A stretch of DNA of 14,475 bases from JAEYFP01 sp964566545 (GTDB taxonomy: Bacteria; Bacillota; Clostridia; Lachnospirales; Lachnospiraceae). The position numbers and the translations under genes are program-made. Of this stretch, positions 6,693 to 14,416 are shown one piece after another. The notes beneath the pieces were generated by a model. It saw only the letters and a list, made by a program, of their open reading frames with translations. It was not told the origin of the DNA and searched no databases. Location: positions 1 to 14,475 of the forward strand of contig CAZMIX010000060.1 of NCBI GenBank assembly GCA_964566545.1, in the 5' to 3' direction. Position 1 is the stretch's first letter. Each line of letters begins with the position of its first letter.

Positions 6693-8360
6693 AATCGTAT
6701 AGCTGGGATACGTATTGTCTGCTTGAAAGCCCCACTCAGAAATCATATAGGAGATAATAAAATCCCAATTATGTCCAATGATATAGACCGCATCCTCATC
6801 AGGATCAATATCTTCCGGCAGACGCTGCTCAAAGTGCCCCTGTATAACGCCATCCTGCGTCCAATCCTTTGGTTCGACATTTCCGTACAGACCCACAATC
6901 AGATCGCTGGCCGTCTGATGCTCATAGGCCCGTTCGATATAAACGGTCTTCCCGCCGGAATTGTATAAGGACTCCTCATGGGTAATCAGGTCTCCCAGCT
7001 CCGTGCTGATAAAAAGCGGATGCATCCCATATTCTACATTTTGATAACGAAAATAAAAATTTGAAAAAGAGAGAAACGCAGCTGCAAAACATGCCAGGAT
7101 TACAGGCACTGCCAGCTGCATCCGTTCGCCGATATTTTTTATTCCAATAATAATTAGCAGAATAAACGGTAAAAATATTTCATTCGCTTTATACATATTC
7201 AGATCAGCAATCAGCATAAAGACAAACCATGCCAGAAAAGTGAAAAATATTAAGAATACCGAACTGTCAAATTGTCTTTTCCTAAAAGAGTGCCAGGTGT
7301 CTTTCAAACTGGCAGCAATTCCGTAAATCAACAGTGGGACAGAAAACAGATAAAGCGGACCGTATTCATAAAAGGAATTATACGTCAGCCACTCTCCTCC
7401 AAATAATAGTACTCCCGTATAGGGCAGATTCTTTACAATATTAGCAACCGAAAATTCTCCACCTCGATACCATTCCAGTTTTCTGAAATCTGAGAATAAA
7501 AATGAAAACTCGGGACAAATTCCCATATTGATCATCTGCATCAATAAGAGCGGCAGCCCCAGCGCAGCAAAAGGAACGGCCAGAACAATTGTTTTCTTAA
7601 AATCAAATTTTTTGACATAAATTAAATATAATGTCGAAAAAAATAAAAATAGCGGTAGCACAAGATAGGAAATCACATAGGTATATAAAGTAATTCCAAA
7701 TGCAAAGCCGGCAATCAGATAATATCTCATTTTTTCTGATTTGATTGCTTTATAATAAAAATAGACCGCCACCGTTACAAAGCTTAAAAACAGATTGCAG
7801 TCCAGTGCCCATCGTTCTGACATCATAAAATAAGGCGTAATCGTCACCATAATCGGTCCTAAAAGAGCCCATCTTTTACTTCCAAATAGTTCTTTTATCA
7901 AAAAATAAGAAGCAAAAAAACATGGAATCGCACAAATTACTGCAGGATATCGGATGACCTTTACGGAATATCCAAATATCCTGATACAGACCGAAGCAAG
8001 ATAGGCATACAGAGCGCTTTGTCCTCCTCCATAAGCCTGTAAATAAAAGGGATATCTGATTCCATGCCTGTCCGTACCATACAAGGCAAGGCATTTTGCA
8101 TCATATGCCATACCAAGCTCATCCATATGGATTCCAGCTGGTACAATATCAAGCAATGCCAGTCTTGAAAACAGAAATACCGCAAATAATAAAAGCAGTA
8201 TGGGAATATAGAATTTATCCGTCAGAGAAGCCAGTCCCGCAAGACTTCCTTCACGTTTCTTTAAATTCTGATTAGTGTCCATTTTCTGTGTTCTTAACAG
8301 GGAACGTATACAAATTACACCTATTAATAAGCATGCCGCATAAGCAAAATACCGATACAT
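6681..8360 (-). CDS. GT39/PMT-like GT-C integral membrane glycosyltransferase
   Basis: Polytopic membrane protein of 559 residues with about eleven or twelve hydrophobic segments. The hallmark of lipid-phosphate-sugar-dependent GT-C enzymes is present: an acidic pair D80-E81 in the first outer loop (AGIHMDELGMAYDAKCLALYG), followed by YGTDRHGIRYPFYLQAYGGGQSALYAYL at about 94-121 and an IRYPA turn at about 136-140. These are typical of PMT_2/GT39 proteins of Bacillota. A soluble outside domain of about 110 residues (about 448-559) closes the protein. The start ATG 8358-8360 has GAGG about eight bases upstream, and the gene begins two bases after the preceding membrane gene stops, so the two are one transcript. 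The role is inferred as transfer of a polyprenyl-phosphate-linked sugar to an envelope acceptor. The acceptor and sugar are unknown. The 3' end overlaps the convergent gene by 12 bases. Confidence 0.85.
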   Translation of the reverse strand: MYRYFAYAACLLIGVICIRSLLRTQKMDTNQNLKKREGSLAGLASLTDKFYIPILLLLFAVFLFSRLALLDIVPAGIHMDELGMAYDAKCLALYGTDRHGIRYPFYLQAYGGGQSALYAYLASVCIRIFGYSVKVIRYPAVICAIPCFFASYFLIKELFGSKRWALLGPIMVTITPYFMMSERWALDCNLFLSFVTVAVYFYYKAIKSEKMRYYLIAGFAFGITLYTYVISYLVLPLFLFFSTLYLIYVKKFDFKKTIVLAVPFAALGLPLLLMQMINMGICPEFSFLFSDFRKLEWYRGGEFSVANIVKNLPYTGVLLFGGEWLTYNSFYEYGPLYLFSVPLLIYGIAASLKDTWHSFRKRQFDSSVFLIFFTFLAWFVFMLIADLNMYKANEIFLPFILLIIIGIKNIGERMQLAVPVILACFAAAFLSFSNFYFRYQNVEYGMHPLFISTELGDLITHEESLYNSGGKTVYIERAYEHQTASDLIVGLYGNVEPKDWTQDGVIQGHFEQRLPEDIDPDEDAVYIIGHNWDFIISYMISEWGFQADNTYPSYTILYK

Positions 8361-8362
8361 TT

Positions 8363-9997
8363 TTATTCCTCGTTTTCTTTACCATGCAACTGTTCAAACG
8401 CAACAATTGAGAATCCTTCCTCATCTGAATATACTATTTCAGATTGTCCCAAATCATCATATGATAAATCAGATGCAGTAATCTCATCACTTGGCCCTAT
8501 CATCACAAAAATCCGTTCGGACTTAGGAGGGGTTTGATGTTCCTTCTTTTGCAACCATCCATGCACAGCTCTGTCGTCCAAATTATAAACAGTCCATAAT
8601 TCAAGTTGACCATTGGATAAGGCTGTCAAAACATTGCTATACCAGAACGTAGCATAGCCTTCCGTATATTCGTTCTCCACCAGCCATTCACCGATATTGT
8701 CCAGTCTGGAATTTGCACGTAAAGGTTCCGTTTGATATTCCCTTATAGTAGCGTAACCGGTACACAAAACGCACACAGCAAAGCCAGTTATTAGCACTTC
8801 ACGCGTTTGTGAAATAGAAAAATGCTCTGTTGTACACTCAACTTCTAATAGCATAAATGCAAACGGAACCGCCGGCACCCAGTATGTAACATTGGACTCA
8901 AAACCATCTGTCCACGCAAAAATCATACCATCAATCAACAAAATACACCAAAATAACAAAACCAGTACCTGCTGCTGAAAAGTCAGGCTCTTCCATCTCT
9001 GCAGAAGTCTGACTGAAGAAGCTAAAATTGCAAATGCAAGACCGATCCCTAATATACTAATCATTCCTTGTACTGAAAACAGCTTTGGACTGGTCTGATT
9101 CATAGATAATGAGTTTGCAAAACCGTCGTTTTGAAAACCAAACAAACCCAAAAAATCACTCCATACATCCAGCAATCTTGCAATACTCATCTCACCCCAA
9201 GATTGATTGGTCATATTTTCAAAAGAATATTTTTGCGCCAAAATTTTTATATTAATTACATATGCGATAAAATTACTAATTGATGCTGAAACTACCGCGA
9301 TGCATAGCTGCCATTCCTGACATTTAAATTCCAAAAGTTTATGCGGCTCTTTATGAATTCGATACGCTAATATTAATAAGGCGGCAACAGCAAGCGGAAC
9401 ATAGAAATTAATCAGGTATCGGACTCCGCTCAATCCTCCGCAAAATGCTACTAAATTTAAAAGAACAAACCAGCAGCTTCTTCTCAAGGGCGTCGCTTCT
9501 CCTTCATGGCAAAAAAGCAAAATCAGTGCTGCTCCTGATAATATGAGTATTAAATATGGTAAATAATAACCTCCAAAGGTTACCAGATTCATATACCAAA
9601 AACCAATCGGGCAGATCACTGCCGCCGCAAAGCATGCTCCTCTGGAGATCTTTTCATGCATGGCATATGCAAAAAAAAGATAAGCGCCGGCAACCAGTCC
9701 AAGCATAATTGCCATTCCAACCGCTCTGGCAATATTCCAATCTTTTGGAAACAAAAGAAGACCAAGCTGCAAAAAAGGCTGTTGTGTAAATATATGAAGC
9801 TCAGTCGAATAATACCAATTATTTGATACCAATCCACCTTCCCGGTTGAGCATGTCCGCCAAAATCATCTCAGATGCCATATCGCTATCCAGGCTAGCTC
9901 GACCCTTTAATATAATAAAAATAATATCAATCATATAAACAGTAAAGAACAAAACCCATGGACATACCTTTTTGCAGGCATAAATCATTTTTTTCAT
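8363..9997 (-). CDS. Polytopic membrane protein, GT-C-like, relative of the 10079-12076 product
   Basis: Membrane protein of 544 residues from ATG 9997 (548 if ATG 10009 is used), with about eleven hydrophobic segments. I do not recognise a named family. The acidic first outer loop SLDSDMASE (D37, D39, E43), followed by NNWYYSTE at about 59-66, suggests a GT-C active-site loop. The middle outer segment has SFENMTNQSWGEMS, and WTDGFESNVTYWVP precedes the last helices. NSRLDNIGEWL at about 429-439 opens a C-terminal soluble domain of about 110 residues. The same order of elements is found in the next gene upstream. The start is unsettled: ATG 10009 has no SD at a normal distance, whereas ATG 9997 overlaps the stop of a short ORF with a strong SD, which favours coupled initiation at 9997. 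It runs directly into the 6681-8360 gene. Function as a glycosyltransferase is inference. Confidence 0.78.
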   Translation of the reverse strand: MKKMIYACKKVCPWVLFFTVYMIDIIFIILKGRASLDSDMASEMILADMLNREGGLVSNNWYYSTELHIFTQQPFLQLGLLLFPKDWNIARAVGMAIMLGLVAGAYLFFAYAMHEKISRGACFAAAVICPIGFWYMNLVTFGGYYLPYLILILSGAALILLFCHEGEATPLRRSCWFVLLNLVAFCGGLSGVRYLINFYVPLAVAALLILAYRIHKEPHKLLEFKCQEWQLCIAVVSASISNFIAYVINIKILAQKYSFENMTNQSWGEMSIARLLDVWSDFLGLFGFQNDGFANSLSMNQTSPKLFSVQGMISILGIGLAFAILASSVRLLQRWKSLTFQQQVLVLLFWCILLIDGMIFAWTDGFESNVTYWVPAVPFAFMLLEVECTTEHFSISQTREVLITGFAVCVLCTGYATIREYQTEPLRANSRLDNIGEWLVENEYTEGYATFWYSNVLTALSNGQLELWTVYNLDDRAVHGWLQKKEHQTPPKSERIFVMIGPSDEITASDLSYDDLGQSEIVYSDEEGFSIVAFEQLHGKENEE

Positions 9998-10041
9998 ATG
10001 TGATACCATACTAATAATATTTCCGATCCTTTCTTTCTCAT
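9994..10041 (-). CDS. Possible 15-codon leader ORF coupled to the downstream membrane gene
   Basis: An ATG at 10041-10039 has a strong ribosome binding site, GGAGG at 10054-10050, with an 8-base gap. It opens a 15-codon frame, MRKKGSEILLVWYHI, that ends in TGA at 9996-9994. The stop overlaps ATG 9997-9995 of the membrane gene as ATGA, the common geometry for translational coupling. The ATG at 10009 of the membrane gene lies inside this short frame in a different register. It could be a true coupled leader, a regulatory short ORF, or the trace of a frameshift at the N-terminus. No homology can be judged at this length. Confidence 0.4.
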   Translation of the reverse strand: MRKKGSEILLVWYHI

Positions 10042-10078
10042 TTCTTCAACCTCCAACTCCGTAGCCAAGAGTGCCTAA

Positions 10079-12076
10079 TTACTCCTTTTCAATAATAATT
10101 CTCTTAATGTGCATAATAGTTCCATCTGCTTCAAAAACCCTATATTGCAGATAATTATCATTATCATCAAAGGTAATACCACTAAAAGAAACTGAGGTAA
10201 TTTTAGAGTCATTATGTATCATAATACTATCTACTATATTCTCCTCATTTAAAACCAAATCAAATACCGCAACATCATCACTAACAGCAGATAATATTTC
10301 ATATTCCAGCGTTATATTATATTTTCCTGCTTCATAATTGAAGCTTGGTCCATATACTATAAAATCATTTGTTCCATCTGAAATATATTCTCCTCTCTCA
10401 TTCATTGACATGTGATTCACTGTAACAGAGGGAGAATATGGAAAATCTAATGAATATCTACTATTATAATCTGTTTTAAAATCATAAACTGTACCTTCTC
10501 CATAATAAATGTTATATATATCCCATTCTTGAATTAACTTAATTTTACTTTTAACATAAGCCGGAATCAGATCAATAGATTCCTTATTGCAAAAAATCAT
10601 GTAAGGCCCCTGATATTCACCCGCCTCATCATTGTAAGTATAATCACCCCAATGGTGTAAATCTGTCCCTCCCCAAATATTTTTATATATTCTGCTCGTA
10701 TCATCAACTCTAAGCCGTCTGCAATCATCATATTGACCGTCAATGAAATATACTAAATCAACATTTACTCCTTGTTGAATTAGTTCCTGAATTGAGTCCA
10801 GACGAGAATTATCTTGCTTTATTTTTGAATAATAATAATCGGAGGAAACTGTTAAGAACACAATAGCTATAGTAATAGTTATAATACCTAGCTTCTTCAG
10901 AACAAGTTTATCATCGAGTTCATTACAATATAGAGAAAGTAATATAAACAAAAACATTAATGCGACTATAAGATACCGTGACGCAAAAACGTCTCCTCCT
11001 TCAGCATATCGTGTATATAACAAACAATAGATTATTGTATCAAAAATAATCACACACAATAATGGAAGTATATTTTTATAGTTATTGTATTCAAATTTTA
11101 ATTTTCGAAGCAGATAACAAACCGCAGATATTATTGCAATAGCAATAACTAATCCAGCCAAATAACTTAATCCGGCCATAGACACTGCATTGATTTCGGT
11201 TTTTTCCGGGAGCACAGAAATAAGATCGAAATATCCTGTTAGCGTAGAAAAGATATTGTTGGCTAAATCCGTGAAGCCACACCACTTCATCTCAAGATCC
11301 TTTCCTTGAAATGAAACTCGTTTATTGTATATGATATTACCTGTCAAACTTATAAGTATGCATGCATAAATAAAAATGGATGGTTTTGATTTTAGTACCG
11401 TAAAAGAATTTTCCAATATGGAAACAATCACACTATAAATAAGCAAAGGAAAAAGCAATATAACAGTTAAATACAAAGACGAATAAGCAGAATAAAATAA
11501 TAAAATCAATAGAAATACAGCTATAAAAACATAATCCTTCTTCTTTATGCTATCTCGATTATTTAAACAAAGCAATATGTAAACTGTAAAAAGTGAAATA
11601 ATAATCATATATCCATAATAAGCTACAAGTCCCAAAGTCATTATAAAATAATTTGATACATCGCAATTTGACACATTAATAAAAGGACAAATAATAACAT
11701 TACTAAGTAATAAACTGCTTAGAAAACTGTTCTTATTATAAGTAAGCTCACGGAGTATAACATTAGATAAGACTAAATATAATATAATAAAAATAATATT
11801 GCCTATTCCTTGAGCCAAGTAGATATTTTCAGTTAGACCATAAAGAAGCGCAACGTCCGGACGGAAGAAAGTAGTCGTAGTGTATTCAAAGTTATTAAGA
11901 ATCAATTTTTTTTGTTTCCATGTTTCAATTATATGCAGAAGATTCGCGGAGGAATCATATTCCATATAATACCTTAAATTGAAAATATTAATATAAAAAA
12001 GCCAACACATTTGTGTTATAAATAAAATCAACAAACAAAACTTTACAAGATCATATATATTTTTCTTATTTTTCAT
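10079..12076 (-). CDS. AT-rich polytopic membrane protein, GT-C-like, with C-terminal beta-sandwich-like module
   Basis: Membrane protein of 665 residues from ATG 12074-12076, with about eleven or twelve hydrophobic segments. The frame is open to a TTG at 12145, but the codons from 12145 to 12116 form a TTGAAA-N18-TATAAT promoter, so initiation there is unlikely. ATG 12076 has GGTGGGGAG just upstream. The first outer loop MEYDSSANLL (D41) plus NNFEYTTTTFF parallels the acidic loop of the 8363-9997 product. SFQGKDLEMKWCGFTDL, GGDVFASRYLIV and NSRLDSIQEL (about 423-432) also occur in the same order as their counterparts there. A further C-terminal domain of about 110 residues (about 557-665) is beta-rich and resembles the N-terminal module of the 4332-6692 product. 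Base composition is far lower in GC than the flanking groEL gene: hand-counted lines starting at 10441 and 12001 have 14 G+C in 60 each. Probably acquired separately. Envelope glycan function is inferred; no specific family was recognised. Confidence 0.75.
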   Translation of the reverse strand: MKNKKNIYDLVKFCLLILFITQMCWLFYINIFNLRYYMEYDSSANLLHIIETWKQKKLILNNFEYTTTTFFRPDVALLYGLTENIYLAQGIGNIIFIILYLVLSNVILRELTYNKNSFLSSLLLSNVIICPFINVSNCDVSNYFIMTLGLVAYYGYMIIISLFTVYILLCLNNRDSIKKKDYVFIAVFLLILLFYSAYSSLYLTVILLFPLLIYSVIVSILENSFTVLKSKPSIFIYACILISLTGNIIYNKRVSFQGKDLEMKWCGFTDLANNIFSTLTGYFDLISVLPEKTEINAVSMAGLSYLAGLVIAIAIISAVCYLLRKLKFEYNNYKNILPLLCVIIFDTIIYCLLYTRYAEGGDVFASRYLIVALMFLFILLSLYCNELDDKLVLKKLGIITITIAIVFLTVSSDYYYSKIKQDNSRLDSIQELIQQGVNVDLVYFIDGQYDDCRRLRVDDTSRIYKNIWGGTDLHHWGDYTYNDEAGEYQGPYMIFCNKESIDLIPAYVKSKIKLIQEWDIYNIYYGEGTVYDFKTDYNSRYSLDFPYSPSVTVNHMSMNERGEYISDGTNDFIVYGPSFNYEAGKYNITLEYEILSAVSDDVAVFDLVLNEENIVDSIMIHNDSKITSVSFSGITFDDNDNYLQYRVFEADGTIMHIKRIIIEKE

Positions 12077-12115
12077 TCTCCCCACCCGAACTGTTACTTT
12101 TTGTAATTGTACCAT

Positions 12116-12145
12116 ATTATATATACTTAGGGCAAACTTTTTCAA
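12116..12145 (-). promoter_or_regulatory. Promoter for the three-gene membrane protein run
   Basis: On the minus strand, TTGAAA at 12145-12140 and a perfect TATAAT at 12121-12116 are 18 bases apart. Transcription would start near 12109, about 33 bases before ATG 12076. It lies downstream of the groEL hairpin, so the run 12076-6681 can be transcribed independently of groESL. Confidence 0.65.
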
Positions 12146-12194
12146 TGTATTTTTCCATGCAATTTCCCATCATATAATTCTTTATAGCACAATC

Positions 12195-12222
12195 CGGCAG
12201 CTGATAAATCTATCAGCTGCCG
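12195..12222 (-). terminator. Hairpin downstream of groEL, probable transcription terminator
   Basis: A perfect 12-bp inverted repeat (CGGCAGCTGATA at 12195-12206, its complement at 12211-12222) closes a 4-base loop 36 bases after the groEL stop. Outside a small mismatch, ACAAT at 12189-12193 and ATTGT at 12225-12229 can extend the pairing. The run of T expected after a classical intrinsic terminator on the minus strand is weak (GGATTGTGC follows), so part of its job may be 3'-end protection of the groESL mRNA. Position and stability favour a terminator. Confidence 0.65.
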
Positions 12223-12257
12223 AAATTGTATTGATCATATTATTTATCATTTACTAT

Positions 12258-13880
12258 TTACATCATGCCCATTCCGCCTGCGCCAGCCGGCATTGCGGGA
12301 GCATCCTCTTTGATATTGGCAACGACGGTTTCTGTTGTGAGGAGCGTGGAAGCAACGCTTGTTGCGTTCTGCAGAGCGCATCTTGTCACCTTGACCGGAT
12401 CAAGAATGCCTTCGGCAACCATGTCCACATATTCCTCCTTTAGCGCGTCAAAGCCAATGCCGACCTTGGACTCATATACTTTATTGATGATTACCGCGCC
12501 TTCGAGACCCGCATTTGCAACGATGTGGTACAGGGGTGCTTCCAATGCCTTCAAAATAATATTGACACCTGTCTTCTCGTCACCGTGAAGCGTCTCAGTA
12601 AGCTTCTTTACTTCCTTGGAAGCATGGATATAAGCGGAACCGCCGCCTGCGATAATTCCTTCCTCTACGGCTGCCCTCGTGGCTGCAAGCGCATCCTCCA
12701 TACGAAGCTTCGCTTCCTTCATTTCGGTCTCAGTAGCAGCACCTACACGAATTACGGCTACGCCGCCGGCCAGCTTAGCAAGTCTTTCCTGTAATTTTTC
12801 TTTATCAAAATCAGATGTCGTCTCCTCAATCTGGTTCTTAATCTGAGCGACTCTTGCCTGAATAGCACTCTTCTCTCCTTCGCCGTCAACGACAATCGTA
12901 TTTTCCTTCTGTACCTTGACTGATTTTGCACGGCCAAGCTGTTCCATCGTCGTCTCCTTTAAATCAAGACCAAGCTCATCGGAAATGACCTGACCGCCGG
13001 TCAGGATTGCGATATCTTCCAGCATTGCTTTTCTTCTGTCACCGTAGCCAGGAGCCTTTACGCCGACTACGGAGAAGGTGCCGCGCAGTTTGTTGACGAT
13101 CAATGTCGTCAATGCTTCGCCCTCAATATCCTCAGCGATAATCAGCAGCTTGGATCCGGACTGTACAATCTGCTCAAGCAGCGGAAGAATCTCCTGAATA
13201 TTGGAAATTTTCTTATCTGTGATCAGAATATACGGATTTTCCAAATTTGCTTCCATCTTATCCATATCTGTTGCCATATAAGCGGAAATATATCCTCTGT
13301 CAAACTGCATACCTTCTACTAAATCCAGTTCAGTCTGCATTGTCTTACTCTCTTCGATCGTAATAACGCCGTCCTTGGACACTTTTTCCATAGCATCCGC
13401 TACCAGATTGCCGACCTCATCGTCCCCTGCGGAAATAGCGGCAACCCTTGCGATGTGGTTCTTGCCGTCCACCTTGCTGGACATTTTTTCAATCGCTGCT
13501 ACGGCTACGTCAGTTGCCTTCTTCATGCCTTTTCTCAGGATGATCGGATTTGCACCTGCTGCGAGGTTCTTAATTCCCTCATTGATCATTGCCTGCGCAA
13601 GAACAGTTGCCGTCGTCGTACCGTCTCCTGCCACGTCATTTGTCTTAGTCGCAACTTCCTTTACAAGCTGAGCGCCCATATTTTCAAAAGCATCCTCTAG
13701 TTCGATTTCCTTTGCGATGGTCACACCGTCGTTTGTGATGAGCGGAGCTCCATAGGACTTGTCAAGAACGACGTTCCTTCCCTTCGGTCCGAGCGTTACA
13801 CTTACGGTATTTGTCAGCTGATTGACACCAGACTCCAAGGCGCTTCTCGCTTCTGCGCCATATTTAATTTCCTTTGCCAT
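12258..13880 (-). CDS. groEL: Chaperonin GroEL (Hsp60, 60 kDa subunit)
   Basis: ATP-dependent cytosolic folding chaperonin forming double heptameric rings capped by GroES. The 540-residue length is normal. Recognisable elements are the N-terminal MAKEIKYGAEAR, the nucleotide-binding VTLGPKGRNVVLDK at about 28-41 and DVAGDGTTTATVLAQA at about 82-97, the apical-domain segment EGMQFDRGYISAYM, APGYGDRRKAML, the intermediate-domain AGGVAVIRVGAATE, and a short Gly-Met tail GAGGMGMM. The start ATG 13878-13880 has AGGAGG about eight bases upstream. It follows groES by 44 bases in the same operon and is under the CIRCE operator upstream of groES. Hand-counted GC in the line starting at 12661 is 36 of 60, much higher than in the adjacent membrane gene. 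No anomaly seen. Confidence 0.99.
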   Translation of the reverse strand: MAKEIKYGAEARSALESGVNQLTNTVSVTLGPKGRNVVLDKSYGAPLITNDGVTIAKEIELEDAFENMGAQLVKEVATKTNDVAGDGTTTATVLAQAMINEGIKNLAAGANPIILRKGMKKATDVAVAAIEKMSSKVDGKNHIARVAAISAGDDEVGNLVADAMEKVSKDGVITIEESKTMQTELDLVEGMQFDRGYISAYMATDMDKMEANLENPYILITDKKISNIQEILPLLEQIVQSGSKLLIIAEDIEGEALTTLIVNKLRGTFSVVGVKAPGYGDRRKAMLEDIAILTGGQVISDELGLDLKETTMEQLGRAKSVKVQKENTIVVDGEGEKSAIQARVAQIKNQIEETTSDFDKEKLQERLAKLAGGVAVIRVGAATETEMKEAKLRMEDALAATRAAVEEGIIAGGGSAYIHASKEVKKLTETLHGDEKTGVNIILKALEAPLYHIVANAGLEGAVIINKVYESKVGIGFDALKEEYVDMVAEGILDPVKVTRCALQNATSVASTLLTTETVVANIKEDAPAMPAGAGGMGMM

Positions 13881-13924
13881 GTTCCATTCCTCCTAATCTA
13901 TCTTTCCCAATAATTGTGCTGCTT

Positions 13925-14209
13925 TTATTTTACGACTGCAAGAATGTCGCTCTGCTTTACGATGATGTATTCCTCATCATCAAGCTTTACATCGGTTCCG
14001 GCATACTTAGAATAGATCACCTGCTCACCGGCCTGTACTTCCATCTTGACCTCTTTTCCGTCTATCACTCCGCCAGGACCTACTGCAATTACTTCTGCCT
14101 GCTGCGGCTTCTCTTTTCCCTGTCCCGGCAGTACAATTCCGGATTTTGTTGTCTCTTCCGCAACCAGCTGCTTTAATACGACTCTGTCACCTAATGGTAC
14201 TAACTTCAT
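13925..14209 (-). CDS. groES: Co-chaperonin GroES (Hsp10)
   Basis: Ten-kilodalton lid subunit of the chaperonin, 94 residues, full length. It starts MKLVPLGDRVVLKQL. The mobile loop that docks on GroEL contains TTKSGIVLPG with the hydrophobic I25-V26-L27 contact tripeptide. The conserved AEVIAVGPGG, GEQVIYSKYAGT and the C-terminal EEYIIVKQSDILAVV are present. ATG 14207-14209 has a perfect AAGGAGG at 14223-14217 at normal spacing. It is the first gene of the groES-groEL operon, with the CIRCE operator in its leader. Confidence 0.98.
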   Translation of the reverse strand: MKLVPLGDRVVLKQLVAEETTKSGIVLPGQGKEKPQQAEVIAVGPGGVIDGKEVKMEVQAGEQVIYSKYAGTDVKLDDEEYIIVKQSDILAVVK

Positions 14210-14254
14210 ACAAATGCCTCCTTACATTGAGTTACTCTCTGTTTTTACTGTCTG

Positions 14255-14281
14255 TTAGCACTCGATCAATTCGAGTGCTAA
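14255..14281 (-). promoter_or_regulatory. CIRCE operator (HrcA binding site)
   Basis: TTAGCACTC at 14255-14263, nine bases, and GAGTGCTAA at 14273-14281 match the CIRCE consensus exactly. The palindrome extends one base pair outward (G/C at 14254 and 14282) and two inward. It sits at the expected transcription start of the proximal groES promoter, so the repressor HrcA should block groESL transcription until heat or unfolded-protein load releases it. hrcA is not in the window. Confidence 0.97.
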
Positions 14282-14292
14282 CGCATGATTAA

Positions 14293-14321
14293 AAGATACC
14301 ACTAGGGTATGTAATTGTCAA
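14293..14321 (-). promoter_or_regulatory. Proximal groESL promoter
   Basis: On the minus strand, a perfect TTGACA at 14321-14316 and TATCTT at 14298-14293 are 17 bases apart. The predicted start near 14286 places CIRCE at the very beginning of the transcript, the classical arrangement for HrcA repression. Confidence 0.8.
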
Positions 14322-14366
14322 CACCTTAATTATAAAATAAATATAAACTAGTGGTGAAAATTTCAT

Positions 14367-14395
14367 ATTATTAATTCTAAAACTCCAAGTGTCAA
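14367..14395 (-). promoter_or_regulatory. Possible distal groESL promoter
   Basis: On the minus strand, a perfect TTGACA at 14395-14390 and AATAAT at 14372-14367 are 17 bases apart, 74 bases upstream of the proximal promoter. Transcripts from here would still cross CIRCE. The -35 is embedded in an inverted repeat (GTCAA at 14391-14395, nine bases, TTGAC at 14405-14409) whose significance is unknown. Confidence 0.4.
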
Positions 14396-14416
14396 CTCTT
14401 CATTTTGACCGGAAAC

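Noticed and set aside
6696..6712. CGTAT/ATACG hairpin at the convergent gene ends, followed by ATTTTATAT on the minus strand
   Set aside because: A five-pair, mostly A/T stem is likely by chance in this composition, and it lies within coding sequence.
12265..13700. Several plus-strand frames of 80-110 codons opposite groEL
   Set aside because: Antisense shadows of a highly conserved gene with biased codons; no independent signals.
14396..14410. CtsR-like box upstream of groES (GGTCAAA on the minus strand)
   Set aside because: Only one heptamer is present; the required second direct repeat after three bases is absent.
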